Below, one piece after another: positions 34,937 through 46,258 of a stretch of 64,000 bases of DNA. Source of the DNA: Amphibalanus amphitrite (taxonomy: Eukaryota > Arthropoda > Thecostraca > Balanomorpha > Balanidae); assembly GCF_019059575.1 (NCBI RefSeq), contig NW_024881520.1, forward strand, positions 1,528,501-1,592,500, read 5' to 3'. Each line of letters begins with the position of its first letter. Position 1 is the first letter of the stretch. The notes beneath the pieces were generated by a model. That model had not been told where the DNA came from. It did no database searches and saw nothing but the letters and a program-made list of their open reading frames with translations. Both the position numbers and the translations under genes were made by a program.

Positions 34937-36106
34937 TCACTTGCTTCCTTCTGCCTCCTGTGGGCTGGCACCTTCATTGTTCTTGTTTCGTAAAGCATAC
35001 AGAGGCATCCCCATGAACCTGGGCATGTCATCCTTGGGCACTGCCTGTTGCTTGGTGGTGCTCTCTTTTCTCTTAAACACAAAAGAAGGTGCCCTCAGGG
35101 CCTGTGAAACTCTAGGTTTGGACTTCTGGTATTTGAATGCACCCTTTCCTGGAAGACAGGCAAATCCTTGAGGATACAGCCATCTGTACAGGAAGAACCA
35201 GGCCACGATTGCAAGCATCCCACCACTCATCTTCTGCACCATGGTGTGGAAGTAGAGAACTGTGGCCACCAGCATCACATCCCACAGGACAGAGAAGAAG
35301 GTCAGAACAACAAACATCACTTTGATGTGGGGTGTGTACTTGAAGTAGTTGATCTTCATCTTCTCATAGTCTTCATCAGATATGTGCTGAAGAGGTGTGT
35401 CATCAGCATCATCTTTGTTCTCTGTCTTTCTGGCAAAGTCTTCATTCCTGATCATGTCCTTGATACCTTCCCAGCCACAAATTGCTTTTGCTTCTTCCAT
35501 AATGAAGAGGCTGTTGAACATCAGGAGAAAGGTGTGTCCTGAAATGTCAAACCCTGACCACTTGAACCCTGCATCAACACAAATCTCCTTTGTAGCAAAC
35601 TTGCTTTGTGTCATTGACTTTGATCTGCACACACCGAATCTGCTTTCAACATATACAAACATGCTTGTCATGACATACCAGGCCATGGTTGCACAGACAA
35701 GTCTGGTGACATGCTTCTGCAGTCTTGGCCTTTGTCCACAGCAGTAGATATTGGCTGTCAGCATCATAAAGGCTCCAACAACTGTGAATGTCCATCCCCA
35801 CCCAAGCTTCACAAAATACTGGTTCAAAATATTGTGCTTGTTCGAGAAGTACGACTTCGGCAGGGGCAGAAAATCTCCAACTGTAGATCCAACAAACAAA
35901 AGGAACAGATATAATCCAATCTTCAACTCTGTATCAAAAAACAAAACCTTTCTGCATAGGTGGATGATAACCAGCGAAAAAATATGCTGGGGGCTTGATT
36001 GCTCTGCAACAGGTTTCGAGCCACCTTGCGAGTGATTTGGTGCGCTTGGCCGGAATTTCAATCCAGCAGCTACCTTTGAACCACTTCTAGTACTTCTCTG
36101 GGCCAT
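34937..36106 (-). CDS. FITM: Fat storage-inducing transmembrane protein (FIT2-like)
   Basis: Single-exon gene of 389 residues. The ATG at 36106-36104 is in a good context (AAAATGG). The frame stays open 15 codons further upstream but has no ATG there. FITM proteins are ER membrane acyl-CoA diphosphatases of the LPP/PAP2 type that are needed for lipid droplet budding. Recognisable family blocks are KVLFFDTELKIGLYL...GDFLPLPKSYFSNKHN at about 54-91, KLGWGWTF at about 100-107, FDISGHTFLL with the first catalytic His at about 191, and YFHTMVQKMSG with the second catalytic His at about 287. About six hydrophobic segments fit the family topology. The two histidines are about 96 residues apart, against about 59 in human FIT2, because of a charged loop (about 215-255, NKDDADDTPLQ). 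The C-terminal tail is basic and disordered. Confidence 0.93.
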   Translation of the reverse strand: MAQRSTRSGSKVAAGLKFRPSAPNHSQGGSKPVAEQSSPQHIFSLVIIHLCRKVLFFDTELKIGLYLFLLFVGSTVGDFLPLPKSYFSNKHNILNQYFVKLGWGWTFTVVGAFMMLTANIYCCGQRPRLQKHVTRLVCATMAWYVMTSMFVYVESRFGVCRSKSMTQSKFATKEICVDAGFKWSGFDISGHTFLLMFNSLFIMEEAKAICGWEGIKDMIRNEDFARKTENKDDADDTPLQHISDEDYEKMKINYFKYTPHIKVMFVVLTFFSVLWDVMLVATVLYFHTMVQKMSGGMLAIVAWFFLYRWLYPQGFACLPGKGAFKYQKSKPRVSQALRAPSFVFKRKESTTKQQAVPKDDMPRFMGMPLYALRNKNNEGASPQEAEGSK

Positions 36107-36745
36107 TTTCGAATCAGTCCATACAAGGAACTCTGGACTCTCGAAAATCACTAGCAGATCTTAGAAGACAACAAAAAACTGACAGTATACAGTAATATAG
36201 GGCCTTGCAGTATACCGAGTTCACTGGCACATCACTACCTACGAAAACAATTCATATTTCCATGACGCAAGTACATTATAGAGTTCAGTGCGCAAGTACT
36301 ACGCCAGATTGCGCCAGATATTGGCCTTGATGCGTCATTTCTGTACGTAACTGATTTCATTCATTCACTAAAGCGATGCAATGTTTTTACTAACTAAAAC
36401 GCTGCTATATTTTGAGCAGCATGATTAGACCACAAACATAAGGATCACTCCCAGAGACTGAAAACGATAGTGGCAATCTTTTTCTAAAAATTTTCGATCC
36501 TTCAGAGAACAAATACGACATAAAAGTTCGCTTTCTGACAATCAACATTCAGCATTTATTCCATAATGTTCAACGCTCAAAAACGCTCTGTCTTCGATAC
36601 ATCGACGACCACGGCAAATACGTGTAACGCGATGCACTAAACACTTCGAAAACGCTTCACACCTCACATCATATCGGCAACCGACCTAAGCCACGAATAA
36701 TCAAAACAAAATAGAAAATGCTCACAGTCTACAATGGAGTTCACT
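36107..36745. other. FITM upstream region
   Basis: These 640 bp separate FITM from the stop codon of the L20 gene, also on the minus strand. They should hold the FITM promoter and the L20 3' UTR. No clear TATA box or terminator signal was picked out. Confidence 0.4.
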
Positions 36746-37882
36746 TTACAGCATGCCTCGGGTGATCACATGGTCCGGTTTCTCGGGTATTTCGGCAAGC
36801 CCGGGTGGGCGGTCTTCGGCCACCTTAGCCTTGCATAGGTTGACGATCGACTGAAACAGACGCGACGTGTCATTCACACCTCTGGAGGTATGTCATCAAC
36901 TTAGTAATATGCGCGGCAGATGCGTGCATTGATCTGAAAAAGAGGAGCTGGGATATGACCCATGAATCCACCATGATCGACATCACAACATTATCAATGG
37001 CGAGACACTTAACATTAGGTATATTATTTTGCACCCGCACCATTTTGAGGTTTGTCTGTCTCTTTCCCTACTACCACAAACTGTAACAAACCATTCAACA
37101 GACTTTCTTCCCGGGTCAATAGACTGCAGAGAAGGAACAGCAGCCTCACGAACAAAATAAGCCGGTGTCTGAAGAGGCCGATAAGCCGTCACTCCATAGC
37201 CAGCTGCGAGCCCCTTACCTTGAACGTGCGTGGTTCCCAGATAGCCAGGTCGGCTAGCGTTTTCCGATTGAGCAGCACGTTACAGCGCATCAGGCCCTGG
37301 CGCAGCACGGGCAGCGAGGTGCCGTGCTCGGCACAGCCGGCCTCCAGTCTCTGCTCCCACAGCTGCAGCACGAGGGTACACAGCGGGGACGTGACAGCGC
37401 AGACGCACAGGAGAGAAAAACATACCACCGCCCGGCTCAAAGCCTCGCTTCAAGGCGTCGTATCCATCAGGGAATTTTTTTTTTTTAAAGCACAGCTTTC
37501 ATACAACTTGCAGTTCAAGTTAATCACTTTAAATGTTTCTTGATGGCTTTTGTAATATTTAAAAAAAAAACATCAAAAGTGCCCTACCATATAACGGGCA
37601 AAAGTTAACTCAGACTGAACAAAAAAATATTGCTTTAAAGGCAAAATCCAGGGCACCAAATAACATAATTGGGCAGAAGTTATTAGGTACTGGTGAACGC
37701 AGGGCCAGTTTGATCAAACTAAATTCCATTCACTTAGATAGAGAAAATTTAAGTGAGTGACGAGTGCCTACCTGAACCATGTCCTTTTTCTTCTGCTGTC
37801 GCCCCACGAGTGCATAGCTCAGAGCCTTTTCCACCCTGATGATGGCTGTCTTATAGCAGTTCCGAGCCCTGCCAAAGTAATG
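36746..37882 (-). CDS. MRPL20: Mitochondrial ribosomal protein L20 (bL20m), exon 1 not found
   Basis: Three minus-strand exons join in phase 0: 37772-37882, 37219-37362 and 36746-36850 (TAA at 36748-36746). They encode 119 residues. The first begins HYFGRARNCYKTAIIRVEKA, the second LWEQRLEAGCAEHG and then LNRKTLADLAIWEPRTFK, and the third SIVNLCKAKVAEDRPPG. The order HFxGRxxNCY, LKKKDM-like, LW..RI-like, and LNRKxLADLA.xEPxxFK is the L20 signature. The family is part of the large mitochondrial ribosomal subunit, where it binds 23S-like rRNA early in assembly. About 25-35 N-terminal residues (the usual start before HF.GR) are missing. Their exon must lie upstream of 37882 and was not recognised. 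A CAGGGCTG element lies in that intron, 86 bp from exon 2. Confidence 0.88.
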
Positions 37883-37967
37883 CTGAAACGAGGCGCATTG
37901 AAGTAAAAAAGTGTAAGCAACAGCATAGGTGCATCATGCCGCCAGATGCCTACATGCTTGTCAGTAT

Positions 37968-38405
37968 CAGGGCTGCGGTCGGAGCCGGAGTCGGTCGGAG
38001 TCGACGGTTCTGCCCGGAGTCTAGGTTGGAGTCGCCAACATCCAACCGACTCCGACTCCGGAGTCGGTTTGGCTCAAAGTCATGCCTCAAACCTGTTTGC
38101 TTGACGATATTACGTTGGTTAGCCTTCAAAATAAGATTTTGTCGACGCGTAGGCCATACCCCTGTTTTGGACAAGCGTTTACATTTAAAAATGCGGAAGA
38201 CAGCGTCTGTGCCAGAAGCTGCTTTCATTTCCGAAAATTATTTGAAATGTAGGTATTTTTGCAATGCAAGGCCTTGAAGTCATTTCAAGAAGGCACAGTC
38301 ATTTCAAGGAGGATAGAAAGAATGTCAGGAGTTGGAGCTGGAGTCGGAGTCGATTTTTGAGGTTGGGGTCGGAGTCACCAAAAATCCGTCGACTCCGCAG
38401 TCCTG
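37968..38405. mobile_element. CAGGGCTG (GACTCC) element with diverged 8 bp duplication
   Basis: The ends CAGGGCTGCGG and CCGCAGTCCTG are inverted. The flanks GTCAGTAT (37960-37967) and GTCGGCAT (38406-38413) agree at 6 of 8 positions, and both differences are transitions. That fits an old hAT-type 8 bp target duplication. The interior starts and ends with GGAGTCGG-type units. Confidence 0.65.
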
Positions 38406-38413
38406 GTCGGCAT

Positions 38414-39064
38414 GGCATGGAGGGATAATTCATTTTAGATCAGTGACTCACATGAAAAAATGCCAAGGCACTGGGTGTGATAATTGCTAATAATTATATG
38501 CATGAAACTGTAGACCAGTCTATTTTTCCATTAACCACTTCACTTGCAATAACATCACACTCACAGCAGATAGGCGAAATGTCCGGCGCCGGCGCCAGAA
38601 CTTGTCTGGTTTTGCAGCACGTATCCAAGCTGGGCTTGTTAAAAACACCATCCTATGACTTCATAAATGACTCTGAAGACTCTGTAAAACAAGCAGGGTG
38701 GTTAATAATTCACATTCAAATAACCAGCATGCAGAAAGATGGCAAAATGCCAAATGTGAGCCATGAAAAAGATAAAATGAAAATGCTTGCAAAATTGCAT
38801 TTTCATATACAAATAACCTGAATACTTAAATGAGCAGATTCAATATTGACAATGGGACACTAAAGAAGTCCAGGCTAAGCACAGCTAGTTGCACTGCTCC
38901 AAGCACTTCTTTATATCTGATCAGGTGACTGTGACTCGAGGTGAACATCAGGCAATCAGGAACAGAAATCACAGGCACTGAGAGGATTTAGATGACAAAA
39001 TTTTAGAGTGCGCATCAAAGCATTCAAAGCAAAACACCATCCAAATAAGCTGATCTTGACTCAT
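38414..39064. other. No gene seen
   Basis: This is likely intron 1 or 5' flank of MRPL20. Nothing recognisable was found. Confidence 0.35.
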
Positions 39065-39166
39065 GCATCTTCGACACCTAAAAAGCTTAAGACGATGAAG
39101 ATATAGCCTGAAGTATACTAAATTTCATAGGTGCTAAACCTGCCGCTAAAACCCGTGAGACCCGTA
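39065..39166. mobile_element. Half copy of the GGTCTCGCG-end MITE
   Basis: It matches 27509-27608 (AAGCTTAAGACGATGAAGAT and ACCTGCCGCTAAAACCCG), ending in CCCGTA. The left half is missing. Confidence 0.7.
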
Positions 39167-40043
39167 CTTCACTACCTACCACATTGGTTTGATAAAGGCC
39201 AGTGGCAGAAAGCTCACCATTCAGAAATATACTTTTTGTTTGTACCTACATTTTTAAGGTCAAGAAAAAGGTCAACTTCTCTTATTTGTCAAATTATAAA
39301 CAAAATAGGTGTTAATGTTCCTCCAGACCCCAAAACAATCAATATTATTACCTTTTATCATAGTTATCATAGTTATCATAGTTATAGTTAGTTATCAATT
39401 TGTCATAGGGTTTAGCAAAGTTAAAGGTAGGTACCTAAGATTTCTTGAATGTCTGAAATTTTGTTAATTTGGGTGGAACTGACTAAAGAAAAATTATTTT
39501 GCACTCTCATCCCAATTTTTCAAGAGCTATTTTCCACTCCCAGTTTTACTGAAAGCAAGCATTTGCATGGATGGTTGTTTTACATCCTACAATCTGTCAC
39601 ACTTGTATACCCATAAATGTGCGCCATTAAACATCCTTTTCCACCCCGTTTGGGCCTTATGTGACTGACAGTTTTCCACTCTTATCCCCCTTCTGGGTGA
39701 AGAATTCCCCCTCGGACACCCAAGCGAAAATACAATTTTGGGACACTGGATTTCTCCTATGGCAATTTAAGCACTTTCACAAATAGGCGGTGACACTCAG
39801 ATAACTCGGAACAGGAAACAGCTACAGCATGATGGAAAATGCATTCTAATAAAACTAATAACAATCTTTTTATGCAATACATGTGCTCGGATTCCACCTA
39901 AGGCCAGTTACTGGCTGGTGGGCACATGTAGTTACCAGAAAGCAGCTTTTGATTCCACAAATCAGAGAAGCATGCTAGTAAGTAGGTAACACAGGTAACA
40001 CCTTGAATGTAATGGTATCAATACCATAAAGTAAACTTGATGG
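39167..40043. other. No gene seen
   Basis: A short ATAGTTATC repeat lies at 39355-39400. Nothing else was recognised. Confidence 0.35.
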
Positions 40044-40257
40044 TACACTCGGGGGCAGATTGATGTTCCACCAATCCCTACCCATCGGGCTCCCATGGCT
40101 CAGCACTGGCTACTGCCAGTGGCAGCACTGGCAGCACTGGCACTGGCAGGCAGTGCTGAGCAGTGCTGAGGGCAGGCAACACTGGCAGCAGCCAATGCTG
40201 AGCCATGGGAGCCCGATGGGTGCAGAGTGGTGGAACATCAATCTGCCCCCGAGTGTA
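40044..40257. mobile_element. Palindromic MITE (TACACTCGGGGGCAG ends)
   Basis: The two arms of about 60 bp run TACACTCGGGGGCAG ... CATGGCTCAGCA and their near-perfect reverse. The centre is a run of CAGCACTGGCACTGG-like units. Confidence 0.75.
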
Positions 40258-40709
40258 CCTACGTTGGGTTGATGATGTTTATGTGGCGAGTGTGCAACAA
40301 TTGCAAGAGTGAAGAGGGTACCTACTGTTTTTTACCCTTCTCATTCCGTGCATTGAGTCATCCAATGAGCATATTACAGTTCAACCAAAAAAACATAATA
40401 AATATAAACACAAAAACCCAACCCACACACATATAACGAGCAAGCAGCACACACCAAGGCTATATAAACCGCACACACCCAGGGTTGCCAGATCCAGAAT
40501 GGTCCTTATCGCCAAATTCGCCCCTCGAATTTCGCCAAAATTCGCCAAATAGGATGCACTGTATAAGCATACCTACGTTATACGTAGCAGCGCAAGTTGG
40601 CGTTCGTGTAACCGTGTTCACGATTCGTTCCAAAGTTCACGATTTACCTATCTCGTTTCTCATATTCATCTACATAACAGCGTGCCTTATGGGAAGGGAC
40701 AGGGACAGG

Positions 40710-41206
40710 TTGAAGGGACACTCCCACCTTTACATTAGTTTTGAGTTGAGATAGCCAAATTGGTGGTCATGGCCTGCAAATACCGGTTTGGGCACTTACA
40801 ACATCGAAAAATGCTTTAATTCGAAGATATGGAATTTCAAACTTGCAGTTTTCGGATTCTAAGGGGCTAATGCATTGGAATGCCCCCTTAGAATTTGTGA
40901 CGTCAGCGGAGATCTAACGATTTTTAAATATTAGACTAAAACCATCGTTAACACGTGGTGGTATACGCTGCTTTGCGCGCAACGTGTGCCGCACTTTAAG
41001 GCTGCCAAATTATTGCTTCCAAAAAAAGTCGCTAGTAACAGGGGAGATCCCAAAAAGTAAACAAAAGTAAAAGCCTAATATCTTGAAAACCAGTGAATAT
41101 TTTTCGGTGAAATTTGGTAGATATTCGTTTTCGCTCTTTCTGAACCAAGGGACATCACTTTCATGCCAATTCATTAACTTTTTTGAAGGTGGGAGGGTCC
41201 CTTTAA
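40710..41206. mobile_element. TTAA MITE, AGGGAC family, inside the hAT element
   Basis: It is inverted relative to 26206-26681. The left end is TTGAAGGGACACTCCCACC, with TTAA decayed to TTGA. The right end is AAGGTGGGAGGGTCCCTTTAA. Its right TTAA is also the left TTAA of the next element. Confidence 0.7.
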
Positions 41207-41668
41207 CCCTCGCCGGCACACAGGCCATTTTGAGTCCTTCGACGGCACAAGGGGGGGGGGGGGGGGGTTGGTACGACCCCCTGATGTGTTTGGCCCCTGA
41301 TGGAGCTAGAGCTTCGCGGAAAAAACGAGAGTGTTGCCCGTCACGAGAGGAAGCCAATAATACCCAATTTTAAGGTCCTAGGTCATCGGTTGACCTTCCA
41401 GGTCCGGTCAATGACCCAAAAATCGGGAATATCGGGACCTGTTAGAAAGTCGTAAAGCGTGACTGCTAAGGGGTTTTCCGGAGTGCTGATCACGAATATC
41501 GTGCTAGTTTTGATCACAGATGATGTCGTTAAACGTTTAGACCAGGTCGGGTCAGGTCAGGTCGGGTCAACCGGTAGGGGTCGTGGCGGGTATTCGTATA
41601 GTACCTGTCATCCGCTTCTGACAGCTTCGTAACATGTTACGAAGGCACCAAAACTACTTCGTAAATGT
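41203..41668. mobile_element. G-hairpin element fragment, copy I
   Basis: It starts TTAACCCTCGCCGGCACA with the long-end spacer, then a G-run, TTGGTACGA and CCCC. It matches the right half of copy L (48230-48708) in reverse, then stops. The other half is missing. Confidence 0.7.
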
Positions 41669-42028
41669 GAAACAGTCAAATTCGCAACACGCCAAGCAAC
41701 CGCTCCCGCCATTCCCGCAACACGCCACAAAGTTGTTTACAAGTAAGCAGAAGATATTTTCATCAGGAACATTTTATATTTGAGTGCCTAATATGAAACG
41801 TTGGAAGGTTAAATTAATCAGATTGCGAAATATTTCGTAACAATGTTTTTTGCTTTGTTTTGTTTATTTTTTAAAATAATATTCGGTGATTTGGAGGTGA
41901 ACTCTGGAAATTCGCCAATATTTGACGTTTTATCGCCTATCGCCAAACGCCGTGCTTCTATCGCCAATGACTTTCAAAATTCGCCAAATTGGCGACATAT
42001 CGCCAAGTCTGGCAGCCCTGCACACACC

Positions 42029-42548
42029 AAGCACACACTCAAAAAGTTTCCCCGCGTTCGATGTCTCTCTGACGACGAAAATTCCATGTCGTCCGGCCAA
42101 TCCCGTCCAAGGTCAGCGGGGGCTAAGCTGCGGTTCTGGAACATCATTGGTCGGACGGCGTAGAATCTTCGCCGTCCGGGAGACATCGAACGCGGGGCTG
42201 CTCGTACTGCTCAGGAATGCATTTGTCTTTGCCGCACCAGAAATGTAGCAAATATTTTCTCAAGTCTAATAAAAATGAATGAAATACGATGGGACATGAT
42301 GGGACTTTTCCATATTTTCGGACTTTTATCGAGTTGAAATGAATTGAATAAAAGTGTGTGCTTATTAATGGGGGGAGAGTTTTGAATTTGAACCGGAAAA
42401 TGTCGCAAAGTTACAAGCAGATTGCAAAAACTTCAAATTTTTTAATCAGTGCAAAATGCTGGTTTCCGGAATGCCGAATTCGCACTAAATATAGGAGTTA
42501 AGACTAAATTATTCACAATAGATACGTACTATATCATTATTAAATATT
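42029..42548. repeat. Inverted repeat CCCGCGTTCGATGTCTC and flank
   Basis: CCCCGCGTTCGATGTCTC (42049-42067) is mirrored by GAGACATCGAACGCGGGG (42179-42197), with partial pairing inside. It is a candidate small palindromic element. The remaining 350 bp show nothing. Confidence 0.5.
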
Positions 42549-43700
42549 TATATTAAAGCTGCTCATACAATGGTATAGATCACAAAAGATGGAAGTTAAG
42601 TGGGCTGAGAGCAGATCAAAGTCATTTGCAGTCACCAATGGAGTCAGGCAGGGTGGTAATCTTTCTCCACTTTTATTCAATGTTTACATTGATGATCTTG
42701 AAAGGTTGCAGCAGCTTCAGATCGGCTGTCATGTTAGAAATCGTCCCATTAATGTTTTGGCATATGCAGATGATCTTGTGCTTTTGTCGCCTTCCCGGGC
42801 TGGACTACAAAAGCTAATTAATGAGTGTGAAAGGTTCGCAATTGACAGAAATATTAGTTTTAATACCAAAAAAACTGTGTGCATGGTTTTTAATCCTAAG
42901 GAATGTGCTGCTTCTGCACATTTATCCAATTCTCAGGCTCCTAGCATTACCTTAAATGGTACCAGACTATCTCTCGTAACCCAGGTTAAATACCTTGGCC
43001 ATGTGCTGGAACCTGACCTAAATGACAGTGGTGATATGAGGAGAACCAAGAGGTCGCTGTACTATAATGTCAATATGCTTCGTGCTTTGGTGGGGCAGGC
43101 AAGCAGTGAGATTCAGATTAAACTGTTCAAGGCCTATTGTACAAACCTTTATGGCTGTGAACTTTGGGATTCCTCAGGTGCTAAAGTGGCTTATCGTGCA
43201 TTGTGTGTGGCTTACCACTCGTGTGTGAAAAAACTGGTCGGTGTTCCTAAATCCCATAGAAATCATCCTCTCTGTTACTCATTGAATATTCTTACATGTC
43301 CAATGCTTATAGCTAATAGGAAGATTATGTTCTATAAAAGACTGCTGTGCAGCAACAATGCTATAATTAAAGCGGTCCTGTCAAGTGAGATACGGTTCTG
43401 AGATAGTGAGATAGTGAGATAGTGAGAATCTCACTTCTGAGATAGTGAGATTGGCCGTGGAGGCATCCTGATCAAAGACTACCAGTGTCTACTCCGGCAG
43501 TATGGTCTCATGGGCCTCGAGATCAGTTCTGTGACTCGCTCTGATCTTGTAAATGTGTTTGCGTCACAGTTAAAGCGCATTGTTGAGCGCTGACGTCCCA
43601 TGTATGGGACTGCTGTGGTGTGGTGTGTGTTCCATGCGTGCTCACATATGTTTCAAGGATGGAACGAAATAAAGGGCATTATTATTATTATTATTATAGT
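42549..43700 (+). mobile_element. Non-LTR retrotransposon, 5'-truncated, with reverse transcriptase
   Basis: The frame runs through 42589-43401 and the RT reading is visible from about 42549. GVRQGGNLSPLLFNVYIDDL is the palm block before the catalytic site, and LAYADDLVLLS holds the catalytic YADD. NTKKTVCMVF and VKYLGHVLE are later RT blocks, and KKLVGVPKSHRNHPLCYSLN lies in the C-terminal region. The endonuclease and the first RT blocks are missing. The frame stops at 43401 and the remaining C-terminus is disrupted by GAGATAGT repeats (43398-43450). The 3' end is GAAATAAAGGGC followed by (ATT)n at 43676-43697. A short-repeat tail suggests a CR1/L2-like clade, which is not certain. A second copy is at 46258. 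Confidence 0.85.
43398..43450. repeat. GAGATAGT short tandem repeat
   Basis: Several copies of GAGATAGT flank a GAGAATCTCAC inverted motif, inside the retrotransposon 3' region. Confidence 0.7.
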
Positions 43701-43876
43701 AAAGTAATCTTGGTACTGTATGTAGGCAATAGGTTATTGTATGTAAGCAATAGGTAATCGGTCCCAAATTTGAGCTTTCCAATGCAACATTCATTATATA
43801 TCTAGTTTAAAAGTGTTATTCCTTAAAACTAAAAAATGGTAGGTAGGTATGCACTATGCATCCCTGCTGTTTATGT

Positions 43877-44298
43877 TTCCCCTCGCCGCCCGCCGGCGCA
43901 GGGGGAGGGGGGCGTTGATGCAACCCCCTAAGGTTTATTTCGCGAATAACTCGCGTAAAAAGCGGCTGATCGCGACAAAACTTTTAGTACCCTCGCATTG
44001 ATCAATTTTACGCCTACCCTGAAAATTTCATGACCCTGACCCAGTTCTGACCTTTGACCTGTAGGTAACCTACTTTCCGAGCCCCGAGGCCATGTTTAGC
44101 CGGAATGGCGATTTGGCGTATGTCGGCTCGCATATTACCCGCGCGTTTGCAAGCTGTTGTGGTTTCAAACGCTCAAACATGTGATTTGATGTTGCTCCCA
44201 TGCATGAGGGTGAATGTCAAGGTCACCTGAAGGTCAGGTCACTGACCTTCGATGACCTCGGTTCACTTTTTCGAGATTCGGCAAATGATCATGACCTT
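43877..44298. mobile_element. G-hairpin element fragment, copy J
   Basis: It starts CCCTCGCCGCCCGCC, with a G-run, CGTTGATGCAA and CCCC. It follows copies A and L (GCGAATAACTCGCGTAAAAA) to 44298, where copy K begins at TTAA. The rest of J is not seen beyond K. Confidence 0.65.
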
Positions 44299-46258
44299 TT
44301 AACCCTCGCCCTGGCAGGGGGGGGGTCGATGCGACTCCCCCCCTAAGGTTTTTCGAAGATAGCGTAAAAACGGCGGCGCGCAGCGCCGCCATATTTGGCA
44401 CAGCCTATGGGGCAACCTTTTTACATATGACCTGAAAATTTTAGATCTGGGTGACCTTACCTTGGGTCAGGTCACCAGGTAAAAAAAAAAAACCGGTACA
44501 AGGTCATGGCCAAATTTCAATTTTCTTTTTGCACCTGTCCAACTCACAATTTTGGACTGATTTCCTTCAAACTTTCAGGATGTGCTAAGTTCACCGAGTT
44601 GTATAACATATAGTTCGGGTTTTTTGAGGTCACTGACCTGAGGTCAGTTAGAGGTCATTACGTCGTAATGTTAAGCCTATGGGAAAATACTAAATTCGGA
44701 AAATACTGGAGATATCCGCTTCGTTCTATCACTTTTGTGCTTTGAAACCACAGTTGCTGGGGTATTTCGCCACCCACCGTTTGCTGGGGGGGGGGGGGGG
44801 GCGTTAAACGCCCCCAGCCGATAACTCGAGAACCAATAGGTAGGCGCAGCGAAACGCACGAGGCGGCAAACGAAAGAACGCGACGAGACGCTTCAGATGA
44901 GTACTTTAAAGTTGAATTTTGAGGTCACAGGTCGGGTCAAGGTCAGGTCAAACACCTGAAATCGGGCTTTCAGTAGCATGGACTTCAGGACTTCGCAATG
45001 GGCGCCTGTCGCCATAAACTCTGTCAAAACGGTGCACAATCCATCTTATAAGGCGTACAAGAGTGTCAGCCCCATATAGGGGTCAGTTAAGCATAGGTCA
45101 GGGTCAAGGTCAGGTCAACCGGGTAGGCACATATCCCCGAAAATCAAAACTGATATTCGCAGCCTGTGACACATGTTTTATAAGTAATTTGGGGCGTAGA
45201 ACACGATGGTGACATTCATTTTATCATATGTGTACGTGTTTGGCTCAAAAAGTTCAATTTAGGAAATTCATGTTTCATGGTTACGAAACATTGCCAAGAT
45301 TCAGTTCAAGATTTTGGAAAATGCCGAACGATAATCAATAATTGAAGATAGCCATTTGATTGATTATGGTATTGGCAGTCTAAAGGCGTTTACGGCATGT
45401 CTGTATGTCTATTTTGTGATTTTATATGATTTTTTGAACATATGCCGTTTTTGGTCGAAAACTCAGAAATCATGACGTCACTAAAACCTCGATATCTCAA
45501 AAATTTTCCAACCGATTTTTTTGAAACTTTGTCACAATAAACTTCAATCAGTTCTCTACAGGTACCCAAAATTTGGCGCGCCTGCGGCGCGCCGTTTTTA
45601 TGCTATGGCCCGGCGAAAAAAAAGTGGGGGCGTTTAACGCCCCCCAAGCAACTCTCGGATTAACAGCAGGTCACTTGGTGCTTCTTTTTTGGTGTACTTA
45701 TCCATGGGTCAGGTCAAATGAGGTCAACTGAGGTCAAATGACGTTTTTGCCAATAACTTGGCACATAATGACGCTAGAGCTTAAAAAATGGTATCATTGT
45801 GTTCCTGGTGATCAGCCGAATCGAATGACATGCGATATGATGCAATTTGGTTAGCTTGAACTTAATTTATTAATTTAAGTTTATAGGTATGCTTAAAATT
45901 TAAGAAAAACTTTAAGTACACTTAAGCAAGCTAAAAAGTATACCATTCGACGCGCCTTGACGTGCTGAGTTCACTGGTGCTTTTCTTTTTGCTCTATCTT
46001 AATTAGATCAAAAGTTATAAGCGAAAAACTTTTGACCTGTTTTTAGCGAAATTTTTACATTTATACCCCCCAAAACCCCCCTAAATATTGACCTAGAGCA
46101 ACCAAATTTGCACAGGGGCGAGAACTCCAGGGGGCCCACCTACCTACCAAATTTGGTGTTTCTAAGTGCCATAGGAGCCAATCGCGAGGGGGGGAGGGGT
46201 CGCATCGACCCCCTGCCATTCCGTGTTATGAAAAATGCCCTGCCAGGGCGAGGGTTAA
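44299..46258. mobile_element. TTAA-flanked G-hairpin element, copy K
   Basis: TTAA lies at 44299-44302 and 46255-46258, with ends CCCTCGCCCTGGCAGGG. The left hairpin is a G-run, TCGATGCGA and a C-run. The right is a G-run, TCGCATCGA and a C-run, so the linkers are exact reverse complements. The right end has the spacer (about 20 bp) between two TGGCAGGG copies. A second internal G-hairpin at 44784-44816 and GGGGGCGTTTAACGCCCCC-like text at 45625-45645 suggest a further nested or composite element. The right TTAA abuts the (TAA)n tail of the next retrotransposon piece. Confidence 0.75.

Larger units (their letters stand above)
40480..42020. mobile_element. hAT-type element with perfect 8 bp duplication
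   Basis: The inverted ends are CAGGGTTGCCAGAT and TCTGGCAGCCCTG. The 8 bp flanks are identical: CACACACC at 40472-40479 and again at 42021-42028. Many subterminal TTCGCCAAA/TTTGGCGAA copies lie inside both ends (40510-40555 and 41910-42005), as hAT transposase-binding repeats do. An 8 bp duplication with CAG ends is the established hAT signature. No transposase is seen. It carries a TTAA MITE (40710-41206) and a piece of a G-hairpin element (41203-41668). Confidence 0.85.

Noticed and set aside
36107-36151. A FITM start 15 codons further upstream
   Set aside because: The upstream frame opens with GTG, not ATG. The first ATG is at 36106 in a good context.
42589-43401. An active retrotransposon
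   Set aside because: The 5' half with the endonuclease is missing and the C-terminal region is broken, so only a relic remains.
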